Origin: Hyphomicrobiales bacterium
GTDB lineage: Bacteria > Pseudomonadota > Alphaproteobacteria > Rhizobiales > Rhizobiaceae
Reading direction: 5' to 3'
NCBI GenBank assembly: GCA_900472605.1
Contig: UCJD01000039.1
Span: forward strand, 1 to 64,000
DNA: 64,000 nt
Position numbers and translations under genes: made by a program. Below are positions 1 through 9,431 of the stretch, in pieces. Each line of letters opens with the position of its first letter. Within the stretch, counting starts at the first letter, position 1. The notes under the pieces were generated by a model, which saw only the letters and a list, made by a program, of their open reading frames with translations, was not told the DNA's origin and searched no databases.

Positions 1-5
1 AAAAG

Positions 6-410
6 GTGAAACGCTCTAGTTATGATATGTCGGCTCTGGAAGCTGCCAATGAAGCGGTGAACAATTTCATCCGCTTCGTACGCGATGCACACGTCGGAAA
101 CGATCTCGTTGACGAGATAGAGTTGCCTGTCGCGAAGCCTGTCCTGGTGGAAGCATTCAAACGGGTCATCGTTGCGGAAGAGCGCACAGAGATGCGGGCG
201 CTGCTGCTCAAAGCTGGATTGACATTAGCGCAGTATCACGTGGGACTGGGCGAGCGCATTAGGGTGAAGCCGATCACCATCGATCGCAGGAAATATCCAA
301 CCGATCCCAAGCTTGCTCGGAAATTCAATCGTGCGCTTCTGTTCACGGCGGCGGAAAGGACGCGGCTGACCCAGGTTTATCAGGATGCTCTTAAGCGCGG
401 CGTGCACTGA
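6..410 (+). CDS. hypothetical protein, 134 aa
   Basis: I do not recognise this family. The frame opens with GTG at 6, right at the window edge, so the true start could lie upstream; an in-frame ATG at 27 would give a slightly shorter protein. The product is soluble and charged, with no signal peptide or membrane segment. It has an alanine/glutamate-rich helical N-terminal half and a basic C-terminal half. It converges on the diguanylate cyclase gene, with 14 bp between the stops. It is called real because the frame is open throughout and composition matches its neighbours. Confidence 0.5.
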   Translation: MKRSSYDMSALEAANEAVNNFIRFVRDAHVGNDLVDEIELPVAKPVLVEAFKRVIVAEERTEMRALLLKAGLTLAQYHVGLGERIRVKPITIDRRKYPTDPKLARKFNRALLFTAAERTRLTQVYQDALKRGVH

Positions 411-424
411 TCGATGCCGATGTC

Positions 425-1795
425 TTATCTGGCAGGCTTTCCGACAGTGCTTGACACGCGGCCTTTGGCATAGGCCGAATTATCCGCGACAGCGCGGTTC
501 CGACCGCCGCTTTTCGCAAGATAAAGGGCCCTGTCGGCGCGGGATATTAGATCGTTCATTTCCCCAGCTTCCCTTTGCCGCGTGAATGCCACCCCGATAC
601 TCGCTGTCATCGACATTGACCGCTCGCCTTCAAGTGGTATGCGCATGGCTTCGATCCTACGGCAGACGAACGCCGCATCCAAAAGAGCTTGGTCTTCGCT
701 TTCTGCCTGGTAGACAATAACGAACTCTTCGCCGCCATAGCGCGCAGCCAGCGAATTCGAAAGTCGATCGACCGACAGCAACGCCAACCCCAGGCTTTGA
801 AGGCATTGATCTCCAACCTGATGTCCGTATCGGTCATTGATCGACTTGAAATGATCCAAATCGATCAGGAGCACGGCGATCCCACCACCCCTTCCCTCGT
901 CGGATAGTGCCGCTTTCAAGAAGGTCTCGAACGTTCGGCGGTTTGCAAGACCTGTCAGCGGGTCCTCCTCCGCCAAAGCCTGCAGCACGATGTTCTTGCG
1001 GCGCAGTTCAATAGCAACATCGCCATACGATCGCACCGCATCCCCGATCATCGCAAGCTCCTTAAGAACCGGCCGAGTTTGAATGGGGACCGTGTGGGCG
1101 TTCTCATTTATCCGCTTGAGGTTCGCGATGGCGGACAGGATTGGCCTGGCCAGGTGGCGCCGGGCAAGCCAGAGCAGGACGATACAGAATATTCCCGGTA
1201 GCAGCAGAGTCAGCAGCACGGTGTAGCGGGTGGTGGCAGCGCCAGCCTCGATCTCTTGCGCAAGCCTGTCTGCCGCTAGCGCCGCATCTCCACTCAATTC
1301 CTTGCCCATCTCGTCGATGGTCTTGATAGCCTCGCCATAGGCGGTGGTCGCCCGCTCCTCGAAGGTGAAAGCTGTGATATTCTGTGAAGAGCTGTCACGC
1401 GCCTGTTGGCGAGCGCCAGCGATTTCCTTCGCCAGCACAGCCACTCGCTTCGCGCCAGCGACAACACGATCTCCCGCATCGAAAGGAAATCCCTGCGCCA
1501 GCGCCTGGATTTGCAACTGCACTTGTCGCTCCAAACGCCGGTCTCGTGCGAGGTAAATCGCCCGAACTAGCGAGGCTAAGCGCTCCGCTTTAACCGCGTT
1601 GCGGGTCTGTGAGAGGATCAGTGGCAATTGCGTTTCGCGCGTGAATTTTGCTTCGCGTTCGATCTTCGTCAGCAACACGCCCGTGAACATCGCTGCAGCG
1701 CAGGTGTAGACGAACGCGATCACGAAAAGGCCCCTGCCCGCTGTTCTCAGCGAAATCTGACGGGACGATTTCCAGCGCGAAAACGACTGCAACAT
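425..1795 (-). CDS. membrane-anchored diguanylate cyclase (GGDEF)
   Basis: Makes cyclic di-GMP from two GTP at the inner membrane. The 456 aa product has a membrane segment near residues 20-42, a mostly helical presumed periplasmic domain of about 150 residues, a second membrane segment near 193-215, a short linker and a C-terminal GGDEF domain (about 275-440). The active-site loop reads RYGGEEF and the metal site LLIDLDHFKSIND, so it should be active. The position of the RxxD inhibitory site upstream of GGEEF reads LSNS, so product inhibition is probably absent. No EAL domain is present. The start is 8 nt after the stop of the binding-protein gene, which implies one transcript and a possible sensor pair. 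Confidence 0.9.
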   Translation of the reverse strand: MLQSFSRWKSSRQISLRTAGRGLFVIAFVYTCAAAMFTGVLLTKIEREAKFTRETQLPLILSQTRNAVKAERLASLVRAIYLARDRRLERQVQLQIQALAQGFPFDAGDRVVAGAKRVAVLAKEIAGARQQARDSSSQNITAFTFEERATTAYGEAIKTIDEMGKELSGDAALAADRLAQEIEAGAATTRYTVLLTLLLPGIFCIVLLWLARRHLARPILSAIANLKRINENAHTVPIQTRPVLKELAMIGDAVRSYGDVAIELRRKNIVLQALAEEDPLTGLANRRTFETFLKAALSDEGRGGGIAVLLIDLDHFKSINDRYGHQVGDQCLQSLGLALLSVDRLSNSLAARYGGEEFVIVYQAESEDQALLDAAFVCRRIEAMRIPLEGERSMSMTASIGVAFTRQREAGEMNDLISRADRALYLAKSGGRNRAVADNSAYAKGRVSSTVGKPAR

Positions 1796-1803
1796 TGCCG
1801 GCC

Positions 1804-2553
1804 CTAGTAGATGCTGAAAGGGAAGTAGGCATCGTTGATACGGTCGTAAGTGCCGTTAAGCTTGATCTCCTTGAGTGCCGCGTTGACGCGGGCAAGCAGC
1901 GCCTGGTTGCCCTTGTGGGCAGTGATGTGTGCCGAGCTTTGCAGGAAGTCGCTCGAGACCGGATCACCGACATAACTGTACAAGGAACCCTCAGGGGTCT
2001 CCATGAAGGTCAAAAGTTCGATGGCGTCCCCAATGAGGAGGTCGGCTTTCTTTTCGGTAAGAAGACGTCGGGCCGCCGGCTGATCCTCCCCAAGCAGGAT
2101 CGTACTCTTTCCATAGGCCTTTTTCAGGTACTCGGCTTGGATCGTCCCGCTCTCGACGGCAATCCGCACGCCGGCGAGCGCGTCCGGTGAACTGTCCTGG
2201 TATTTTTCGTCTCCGACGAATACCGAGTGGGACCGGTAGTAGGGCTCGGAGAAATCGATACGTGCAGCGCGCTCTTTCGAGTAAGCCATGCTTGCGACAA
2301 TCAGATCGTAATGATTGTCTTCCAGACCCTTGATGATGTCGTTCCACGGCACAGCCTGGAATGTGCACTCGACGGACATCTTGACGCAAACGGCCTTGGC
2401 AATCTCAACGTCGAAGCCCTTGAGTTCGCCGTTTTCCAGGAAATTGAAGGGGGGATATGCGCCTTCGGTGGCTATTCGCAGGGTCTCTGCATGACCTTGA
2501 TTTATCGAGAAAAGGACTGCCAGTCCCAGTGCTATACCCAACCGTCGAAACAT
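1804..2553 (-). CDS. periplasmic amino-acid-type solute-binding protein
   Basis: A 249 aa member of the SBP_bac_3 (lysine/arginine/ornithine, octopine, nopaline) binding-protein family. A signal peptide occupies about residues 1-22 (cleavage near GHA-ET). The mature protein starts with the family pattern TLRIATEGAYPPFNF and carries the conserved KGFDVEIAKAV and DLIVASMAYS stretches. Such proteins normally serve an ABC importer, but no permease or ATPase gene is next to it. The next gene downstream is a membrane diguanylate cyclase. It may therefore present a ligand to that cyclase, which is inference. The ligand cannot be read from the sequence. Confidence 0.88.
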   Translation of the reverse strand: MFRRLGIALGLAVLFSINQGHAETLRIATEGAYPPFNFLENGELKGFDVEIAKAVCVKMSVECTFQAVPWNDIIKGLEDNHYDLIVASMAYSKERAARIDFSEPYYRSHSVFVGDEKYQDSSPDALAGVRIAVESGTIQAEYLKKAYGKSTILLGEDQPAARRLLTEKKADLLIGDAIELLTFMETPEGSLYSYVGDPVSSDFLQSSAHITAHKGNQALLARVNAALKEIKLNGTYDRINDAYFPFSIY

Positions 2554-2635
2554 TGCGTAATCTCCCCAATGCCCGATTGTAGCAACCGAGAACTAATAAA
2601 GCTTTTCAACAATTGCTTAAATGTTGCCTCTCGGG

Positions 2636-2773
2636 TCACGTTGACATGGAGATCTGATTTACGGCAGCAGCCAGAGCGCCGCCATAAGCTTTCCGCGATC
2701 CAAGCGCCTCGCGCCGGATGGAATCCGTCCGTGGGGCGGCGTCACCGGACAGACGATGGAAACGGCGGTTCAT
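2636..2773 (-). CDS. possible small protein, 45 aa
   Basis: A short open frame upstream of, and co-directional with, the binding-protein gene. It starts with ATG at 2773 behind an AAGGAG sequence about 10 nt away and ends at TGA 2636-2638. The product is basic at the N-terminus and alanine-rich at the end. I recognise no family. It could be a leader peptide, a gene remnant or chance. Confidence 0.22.
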   Translation of the reverse strand: MNRRFHRLSGDAAPRTDSIRREALGSRKAYGGALAAAVNQISMST

Positions 2774-3311
2774 CGCGGGGGCGCTCCTTCTTAGTGCCTA
2801 CCCACCGTGAGCTAGTTTGTCAGAGGCTTGACGCCTTCGATCAATATTGCAGTTTCTGAGGCGCGCGCGATTTCGCGTAGAAATGTCTACTACACGTGAG
2901 TTTCAAGTCGCCTCCACGTCCACCACTGCGTTCGCAACCCCGCTTCAAGGGTGTCATTTCTCGAAACTCCATATCGATTTGGGAGTGCGTGGCGCAATCT
3001 GCGATCCTGGATTAAAATCTCATCAACGGCGGCCGATGGTCCTACCTCCATCAACCAGAGAATCATGAGATAGCTTCTATTGTTCATTCAGAATCTGAAA
3101 CGTCCCTGAAGAGGCTTTTAACTAACGGGAGCAGTCGAATGATGCGAGGTGGAGGCAACGATTGGGCTTCGACGAAAATCAGTTAGCAGCGACTGTAGCG
3201 CTGGTTTTGACATAGCTGCTGGCGATGCAATCGCGAGCCGGCATCGAGGCTCCGCGATTGTTCTGCACCAATTTGGCGCCCAAGTGTTTGGTCCTCTCGT
3301 GAAGCTGCCGT
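2774..3311. other. stretch without recognisable genes
   Basis: About 540 bp in which every frame is short and none has a convincing ribosome site or family resemblance. No clear hairpin terminator or long repeat was seen. It separates the binding-protein/cyclase unit from the small protein at 3.3 kb and may be decayed sequence. Confidence 0.5.
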
Positions 3312-3551
3312 TCAGAGCGGGATCGGTCCGTACGCTTCCTGGAGGCGTTGCATTACCACCTCCAGTGGATCGGCCACGATGTAGTCTGGGCCGCCGGAAA
3401 CCGTGATTCTCGTTCGATTGGGATCGATCGCAAGGAGTGAGGTTACATAAGCCGGATTGATGCGCAGGGCTATCATGCCTCCATCACTTTCCGCCAAGAA
3501 GCTTGCAAACATCATAAAATACCAACCCCGATCTGGACTACTCTTTCCCAA
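3312..3551 (-). CDS. small hypothetical protein, weakly FlbD-like
   Basis: Up to 79 aa. The C-terminal 54 residues, beginning MIALRINPAYVTSLLAID, form a compact beta-rich unit. The order hydrophobic strand, RITVSGGP turn, YIVADPLEVVMQRLQ helix loosely resembles the small FlbD-like proteins, but this is a weak visual likeness. The start is uncertain: ATG at 3551, at 3512-3515 or at 3476 are all in frame, and a GGAGG before 3476 sits too close to be ideal. It lies just downstream of, and co-directional with, the transferase-like gene that ends at 3575. Confidence 0.4.
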   Translation of the reverse strand: MGKSSPDRGWYFMMFASFLAESDGGMIALRINPAYVTSLLAIDPNRTRITVSGGPDYIVADPLEVVMQRLQEAYGPIPL

Positions 3552-3574
3552 AATGCCGCCAGAATTGCCAAATG

Positions 3575-4354
3575 CTATGCGGCGTCTTTGATCTTTGATT
3601 TGGGAAGCCCGAGTATTTTTTCAATCGCCGCTATTCGTTCAGCGCGGCGTTCAAGACTTTTGTTTCGACCACGCTTGTTGCTAGCGTTGGCTTGCCGACT
3701 AGCCTGCAACTGCTCGATGTACACGTCGCTGCCTTTCGCGTTCGATAGTCGGTCAAATATCCAGCAAAACGAAGCCGAAAGCTCTTCCACCCTATAGTTT
3801 AGTGTTGATTCCCGGTCGTCATCAAGAATGCCCTGTAGAACGACCTGATCCCATACTTCGGGATCCTTGTCGCAGCGCCTCTTCCACTCTGCCAGGAGAT
3901 CTAGCGTGGCTTCGGTATCTTGGAGAAAAATCGTAGCCGATATCAACCGGCCGGCCTCTCGGTAAACCGCAACATCGCAATCGAGATCACTCAGAACTGG
4001 CCACGGATCACGGTGGAACACTGCGTCGACATCCACGTAAAGGAGCGGGCCGCGATATTTTTTTCGGGCCTCGAGGAGAAATGTCGGCTTGAGGGCCGCA
4101 TTGCGAACCCAGCTTCCTGCACTCTCAATCGCAGTTGTTTGAACCGTTAGACCAAGCCTTGACGCCGAAGCGACCATTCGTTCGGCCTCCAGCTCGTAGA
4201 TGGAATCGGACGTGAAGAACGCGACGATCTGCCCGCCAGACTCTGGCGACAATACAATCTGCGAATCCGTTGGGAAGGGAACGACGTGGTTTCGATACTT
4301 TGCCTTAGACGCACTAAAGAGATCAAAGAACCGAGAAAATAATCTTGTACTCAT
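3575..4354 (-). CDS. putative nucleotide-diphospho-sugar transferase family protein
   Basis: The start chosen is ATG at 4354, giving 259 aa. The open frame runs further upstream to 4669, but that extension is rich in Arg, Pro and Cys and does not look like coding sequence. The core has YVDVDAVFHRDPWPVLSDLD, a DxD-type metal/nucleotide-sugar site in the context seen in GT-A-like nucleotide-diphospho-sugar transferases, and a later WDQVVLQGIL segment typical of that fold. The C-terminal 40 residues are highly basic and helical. It lies about 1.1 kb from the O-polysaccharide locus and may modify surface glycans. Substrate unknown. Confidence 0.62.
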   Translation of the reverse strand: MSTRLFSRFFDLFSASKAKYRNHVVPFPTDSQIVLSPESGGQIVAFFTSDSIYELEAERMVASASRLGLTVQTTAIESAGSWVRNAALKPTFLLEARKKYRGPLLYVDVDAVFHRDPWPVLSDLDCDVAVYREAGRLISATIFLQDTEATLDLLAEWKRRCDKDPEVWDQVVLQGILDDDRESTLNYRVEELSASFCWIFDRLSNAKGSDVYIEQLQASRQANASNKRGRNKSLERRAERIAAIEKILGLPKSKIKDAA

Positions 4355-4794
4355 TTTATCTGTCGCATTGCACAAGGCCGGATCCGTACAACGCCATGGC
4401 GTCATATTCAATACCAGATCGCCCAGCCGTGCGGCACCGGTCGCGTTGCATAACAAATCTGGCCTGTGTCGTTGAATGCTGGGTCTGCGGTCCCTCTGCA
4501 GTGTCCTTAGCCAGCACTGATCTCCGATAGAAGCTCCATGGGTTTCCGAGAACGGCTGCGCGCGCCCACCGCAGAATACAAAAAGCGATGGGACCTCTCC
4601 GAACCACTCAGGTTTCTGTGACGGAGATCGCACTAGCCTGTGGTTTCGCGAGTTCAAGCCATTTTCCAACGCATTCCGAAAAAGGTCGGAGCTTCGCCGT
4701 TAGAACATCGAGGGCTGTACAAAGTGCTTTGAACACATTTCGCTTCCCGTCAGTTTGACGAGAAAGCGAGAGGAAACCCATTAGGTGGAACGAG

Positions 4795-5115
4795 ATGGAT
4801 CTAGATTTGGCTAAGGCTGCCCTAAAGGTCTCACCCGGCCTAAAAGTCTCCTACCGGTCTCACCGCCGAGCAGCTCAAAGCACGCATTAGGCCCTGATCG
4901 ATAAATTGACGGCGCAGCTTGGCCGTTCTCAACTGCCCGGTTCGGCTCTTCCACCGAGAAGATGGACCGCCATCGAGCAGCTCGAACTGGCGCTCTGCCA
5001 ACCGTTGACAACTTCCTACCGATCCTCACCACCTTGTCACTGCTAAAGCAGCGAAGAAAACCCCTTTCCCCTATCGCAAGCGATTTCATCGTGCCGATAA
5101 CGTGCAGATCGGATA
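4795..5115 (+). pseudogene. tnpC: IS66-family transposase (TnpC) N-terminal remnant
   Basis: Pieces of an IS66 TnpC can be read by changing frame: MDLDLAKAAL at 4795, LTAEQLKARI near 4858-4888, ALIDKLTAQL near 4890-4920, RFGSSTEKMDR at 4938-4970, IEQLELAL near 4972-4996, and a RRKPLSPIASDFIVP stretch after 5053. The FGxSSEK and IEQLELALE patterns are hallmarks of the leucine-zipper and linker part of TnpC. At least three frameshifts and the absence of the zinc-ribbon and DDE parts make it dead. No tnpA or tnpB and no terminal inverted repeats were seen. Confidence 0.62.
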
Positions 5116-5451
5116 TTGAAATTTTCCAGTGGGATTCAGTGCGGCCCGAATGGCTGATCTTCATGCCAACGCTAACTTGACGGCATTTTTCGCCGCTTTA
5201 TGGCGAGTATGTTCGGTTCTTGATATCGACTGTCTTGCGTAATGCTAAGGTTATCATTTTGTTAACCAACTTCGCCCCTCGGAAATAGCGCCGGAAATGC
5301 GTTTTATGTTGAGGCTACCAATGAAATTACAACCGCCGGCCTACTCAAAAAAGCCTTTTGCTTGCGCGACAATGGTCGAAACGCATTGACGCGGCTTCCT
5401 CTCAGTGGCTAATGCCGTCCGACCACGTTTTTCCGACCTTCGGAGACTTTT
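5116..5451. other. AT-richer leader upstream of manC
   Basis: A 336 bp stretch without a gene. The part around 5225-5280 is AT-rich (ttgcgtaatgc, ttatcattttgttaac) and is the likely promoter region of the polysaccharide genes that begin at 5452. I cannot fix a -35/-10 pair with confidence. Confidence 0.35.
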
Positions 5452-6879
5452 ATGAGACAGAAGATTATCCCCGTCATTATTGCCGGCGGAAAGGGTACGC
5501 GACTTTGGCCGTTGTCGCGATCGAGCGCGCCAAAGCAGTTCATTCAGGTGGCGAATGAAAAAACCTTGTTCCAAGAGACGCTGAAACGCGTCGCGGAGCC
5601 TGATGTGTATCAAGCGCCTGTGGTGATTACCAATCAGGACTTTCGCTTCACCGCGGCGGAGCAGGCTCGTGAAGTCGGCATCGATCTGTCTGCTATCATC
5701 CTTGAGCCGGTGGCGCGCAACACGGCTGCTGCGATTGCCGCCGCTGCTTTTTTCTTGAAGCAGATGTTTGGAGAGGACGCTGTACTGCAGCTTTTGGCCT
5801 CGGATCACGAGATCGACGCAGGCAAGGATTGGTATGAGGCCGTTGCGACAGCACGACAGACGGCCGCTTCTGGCAAAATCGTGACTTTTGGCATCACGCC
5901 GACTGAGGCTGCAACCGGCTATGGGTATATCGAACAGGGCGAATTGCTCCCTGTCGGCGCATACAATGTCAAACGGTTCGTTGAAAAGCCCAAACTTCCG
6001 CAAGCCAAAGAGATGCTCGATTCGGGTGGATTCTTCTGGAACTCCGGGATTTTCATGTGTCGTGTAGACATGCTTCTAAGCGAACTTCAGACCTTTGCGC
6101 CGGCCGTCTATGATGCCGCAGAAGCAGCAGTGGACAAGGCTGTGGTCGATTTGGACTTTGTGCGGCTCGATGAGGCGAGCTTTCAAGCCAGCCCTGATAT
6201 ATCGATCGATTATGCGGTTTTGGAAAAGACAGCGAACGCCGCCGTCGTTTCCTCAACTTTTGCCTGGTCAGACCTTGGCAGCTGGGATGCTGTATGGAAG
6301 CTCGGTGATAAGGACGATAAGGGTAACGTTGTCATTGGCAATGCGACGGTCATCAACACAGAGAACTCACTTGTTCTATCCCGGGCCTCGCATTTAGCAA
6401 TCCACGGGCTGAAAGACGTAGCAGTTGTCGCCAGTGAAGACGCCGTTTATGTGGGCAAGCTTGACGAAGCCCAGGACGTTGGTAGGCTCGTTAAGCACCT
6501 CACCAAGAGCGCTCAGACAGCCCACCTTGCTGAAACTCACCCGACCTCTTATCGTCCGTGGGGCGGTTACACCTCCCTTTTTAATGGCGATCGTTTTCAG
6601 GTGAAACGATTGTTTGTACTGCCTGGCAAAAAATTATCACTTCAGAAGCACTTCCACCGTTCGGAACACTGGGTCTGCGTCAAGGGTACGGCAGAAGTAA
6701 CTGTCGGAGAAACGGTTACGGTCGTTCGCGAGAACGAGTCTGTTTACATTCCGCAAGGTGAACTCCACAGGCTCTATAATCCTGGAAAGATCATTCTGGA
6801 AATGATTGAGGTGCAGACCGGATCGTACCTCGGCGAGGATGACATTGTCCGAGTTTCCGACGAGTTTGGGCGGGGATAA
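5452..6879 (+). CDS. manC: mannose-1-phosphate guanylyltransferase / mannose-6-phosphate isomerase
   Basis: A bifunctional type II enzyme of 475 aa, the usual length. It isomerises fructose 6-phosphate to mannose 6-phosphate and makes GDP-mannose from mannose 1-phosphate and GTP. The N-terminal pyrophosphorylase signature is PVIIAGGKGTRLWPLSR, followed by the FVEKPKLPQA site. The C-terminal cupin isomerase domain carries SLQKHFHRSEHWV and YIPQGELHRLYNPG. It is the first gene of the O-polysaccharide set and supplies the GDP-mannose used by Gmd downstream. The phosphomannomutase needed in between is not in the window. Confidence 0.95.
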   Translation: MRQKIIPVIIAGGKGTRLWPLSRSSAPKQFIQVANEKTLFQETLKRVAEPDVYQAPVVITNQDFRFTAAEQAREVGIDLSAIILEPVARNTAAAIAAAAFFLKQMFGEDAVLQLLASDHEIDAGKDWYEAVATARQTAASGKIVTFGITPTEAATGYGYIEQGELLPVGAYNVKRFVEKPKLPQAKEMLDSGGFFWNSGIFMCRVDMLLSELQTFAPAVYDAAEAAVDKAVVDLDFVRLDEASFQASPDISIDYAVLEKTANAAVVSSTFAWSDLGSWDAVWKLGDKDDKGNVVIGNATVINTENSLVLSRASHLAIHGLKDVAVVASEDAVYVGKLDEAQDVGRLVKHLTKSAQTAHLAETHPTSYRPWGGYTSLFNGDRFQVKRLFVLPGKKLSLQKHFHRSEHWVCVKGTAEVTVGETVTVVRENESVYIPQGELHRLYNPGKIILEMIEVQTGSYLGEDDIVRVSDEFGRG

Positions 6880-6950
6880 GCGCCTTTTTGTACCTCATTA
6901 TTTTGAATGGGGAGCGGTGTGAAAAACCAAAGACAAGCCAAGGCTCCGCG

Positions 6951-8081
6951 ATGCGTGTTCTCCATTTCTTCAAGACTTATTATCCGGATTCGTTCGGTGG
7001 TGTTGAGCGAACTATCCATGCCATCGCTACGGGCTCGCTGTCGCATGGCGTTCGATCGGATGTTCTTTCTTTGAGCCGTAATCCACTCCGCAATACAGTC
7101 GAGTTTGACGGGCATACGGCATACAAGGCCAAACTCGATTTGGAATTTGCTTCCACCGGATTTTCGCGAGACGCCCTTTCGAAGTTCAAGCGGCTCAGTG
7201 CTAAAGCTGACCTCGTACACTATCATTTTCCGTGGCCTTTTATGGATGTTGTCCACTTACTGCACCCCCCCGGAAAGCCTACGATCGTCACGTATCACTC
7301 TGATATTGTGAAGCAGCGAATGCTGTTACAGCTTTACAGGCCGCTGATGCACCGTTTTCTGTCAAGCGTTGATCGAATAGTCGCTACATCACCCAATTAC
7401 TTGGATAGCAGTAATGTTCTCCAATTATACCGGAACAAGACAGTTGTCATACCAATAGGCCTAGATGAGTCGCACTATCCCAGAGCGGCGGATAGCTTGA
7501 AGGTGTCGTGGCGTGTTCGGTTTCCCAAGCCGTTCTTCCTTTTTGTCGGGGTATTGAGGTACTATAAAGGCCTTCATACTTTGATCGAAGCAGCGAGATA
7601 CGTTCAAGCAGACATCCTGATCGTAGGCGAAGGCCCCATGGAGGCTGAGCTGAAGGCACAGACCAAGAAAATCGGATCGACTAACGTACATTTCCTCGGC
7701 GCAGTCGATGACGCCGGTAAGGCAGCTCTTTTGGAAATGTGCACGGCATTTGTATTTCCATCGCATCTAAGGTCAGAAGCCTATGGGTTAGCACTTGTCG
7801 AGGCTGCGATGTTTGGAAAACCACTCATAAGCTGCGAGATCGGGACCGGTGCAAGTTTTGTAAACAAGCACGAAGAAACCGGGTTGGTGTTGCCCCCCGG
7901 GGATGTTCCCTCCCTGATAAACGCGATGGAAACCTATCTACGAAGACCTGAGGTTGCAGCTCGCCACGGATTCAATGCATCGATCCGATACAGTGGAGAA
8001 CTCACCGCCGCGAGAATGACGCAGAGATACCTAAAACTTTACCGTTCTTTGTTGGTTCCCCGGGTCGAGGATACTCCATAA
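6951..8081 (+). CDS. glycosyltransferase family 4
   Basis: A 376 aa GT-B retaining glycosyltransferase, using the ATG at 6951 where the family's N-terminal pattern begins (MRVLHFFKTYYPDSFGGVER). The C-terminal Rossmann domain has the donor-site pattern SEAYGLALVEAAMFGKPLISCEIGTG with the EX7E-type glutamates, and PKPFFLFVGVLRYYKGL at the domain start. It probably adds a mannose or perosamine residue at the cytoplasmic face. It follows manC by 71 bp in the same direction. Acceptor and donor cannot be read from the sequence. Confidence 0.87.
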   Translation: MRVLHFFKTYYPDSFGGVERTIHAIATGSLSHGVRSDVLSLSRNPLRNTVEFDGHTAYKAKLDLEFASTGFSRDALSKFKRLSAKADLVHYHFPWPFMDVVHLLHPPGKPTIVTYHSDIVKQRMLLQLYRPLMHRFLSSVDRIVATSPNYLDSSNVLQLYRNKTVVIPIGLDESHYPRAADSLKVSWRVRFPKPFFLFVGVLRYYKGLHTLIEAARYVQADILIVGEGPMEAELKAQTKKIGSTNVHFLGAVDDAGKAALLEMCTAFVFPSHLRSEAYGLALVEAAMFGKPLISCEIGTGASFVNKHEETGLVLPPGDVPSLINAMETYLRRPEVAARHGFNASIRYSGELTAARMTQRYLKLYRSLLVPRVEDTP

Positions 8082-8337
8082 GATAAAGCTTGCAGATTGC
8101 TACTGTCAGGTGGTAATCGGCACCCAATTCGAGAGCCATCAACAATCATTTGGCGTCTCAAGGGCGGTGGTGCCATAGCTTCCGCTGTGTATAAGGGGTT
8201 CTAAGGTCCCGCGCTGCATAATTCGCTTTCGACTTCGGCAGTGCAAGTCGATATACGAGCGGTAGGTCGGGCCGGCGGCGTTCTGCCCTTTTCCAGGTCA
8301 GACGTGCGTCGAGCGGCGCTCTACAAATGGAGAGAAA

Positions 8338-9429
8338 ATGACGAAGAAGGTCGCGCTTATAACTGGCATCACGGGTCAGGACGGAGCATATCTTGCCGAG
8401 TTCCTTTTGGGGAAAGGATACTCCGTTCACGGAATCCGGCGTCGGACCTCATTATTTAATACCGACCGCATTGACCATTTATATCACGATCCTCATGAGA
8501 CTGGAGTAGACCTCACTCTGCACCACGGGGACCTCACAGATTCATCGAGCTTGATGAGAATTATTCAGCTTGTACAGCCTGATGAAATATACAATCTGGC
8601 CGCGCAGAGTCACGTTGCTGTTTCATTCGAGGAGCCGGAATACACCGCGAATTCCGATGCTATCGGTGCGCTGAGAATATTGGAAGCGATCAGAATTCTT
8701 GGTTTCGAGAAGAAGACGCGCTTCTATCAAGCGTCCACGTCCGAACTGTACGGCCTAGTGCAAGAAGTGCCTCAGCGAGAAACGACGCCCTTCTATCCTA
8801 GGTCGCCGTACGCAGTTGCTAAGCTGTATGCGTACTGGATAACCGTGAATTATCGTGAAGCCTATGGAATCTATGCCTGTAACGGCATTCTTTTCAACCA
8901 CGAGTCGCCGAATCGTGGCGAGACGTTTGTGACACGTAAAATCACACGCGCCTTAGCACGCATAAAGCTAGGCACGCAGAAAACGCTCTTCTTGGGAAAT
9001 CTCGATGCCCTTCGCGACTGGGGCCATGCGCGCGATTACGTGGAAATGCAGTGGCTTATGCTACAGCAAGGACATGCTGAGGATTTCGTCATCGCTACAG
9101 GTGAGCAGCACTCCGTACGTGAGTTTGTTGAGCTCGCAGCCCTTGAGATTGGCCTTAAGATTCGATGGGAAGGTGCAGGTGTCGACGAGAAAGGGTTCGA
9201 CGCAAAGACAGGTGCATGCATTGTAGCGGTGGATCCTCGCTATTTCCGCCCAGCAGAGGTCGAGACATTGCTCGGTGATCCTTCTAAAGCGAAAGAGAAG
9301 CTTGGATGGTATCCCAAAACTAGCTTTATTGATCTCGTGAAAGAAATGGCGGTCGAAGACCTCAAGAAAGCGCAGCGAGATAAGTTTTTGGCTGAGAACG
9401 GTTACGAATCACATCTTCGCAAAGAGTAG
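8338..9429 (+). CDS. gmd: GDP-mannose 4,6-dehydratase
   Basis: Converts GDP-mannose to GDP-4-keto-6-deoxymannose. It is a 363 aa extended short-chain dehydrogenase/reductase with the NADP site GITGQDGAYLAEFLLGKGY near the N-terminus, the catalytic STSELYG and YAVAKLYAYW (YxxxK) motifs, and the Gmd-specific FNHESPNRGETFVTRK stretch. An AGAGAAA sequence precedes the ATG. The stop is 2 bp before the next gene, so the two form an operon pair: dehydratase followed by aminotransferase, the GDP-perosamine route. Confidence 0.96.
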   Translation: MTKKVALITGITGQDGAYLAEFLLGKGYSVHGIRRRTSLFNTDRIDHLYHDPHETGVDLTLHHGDLTDSSSLMRIIQLVQPDEIYNLAAQSHVAVSFEEPEYTANSDAIGALRILEAIRILGFEKKTRFYQASTSELYGLVQEVPQRETTPFYPRSPYAVAKLYAYWITVNYREAYGIYACNGILFNHESPNRGETFVTRKITRALARIKLGTQKTLFLGNLDALRDWGHARDYVEMQWLMLQQGHAEDFVIATGEQHSVREFVELAALEIGLKIRWEGAGVDEKGFDAKTGACIVAVDPRYFRPAEVETLLGDPSKAKEKLGWYPKTSFIDLVKEMAVEDLKKAQRDKFLAENGYESHLRKE

Positions 9430-9431
9430 AT

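Noticed and set aside
5341..6003. 220-codon minus-strand frame at the start of manC
   Set aside because: Overlaps the conserved ManC N-terminal domain and has no family resemblance.
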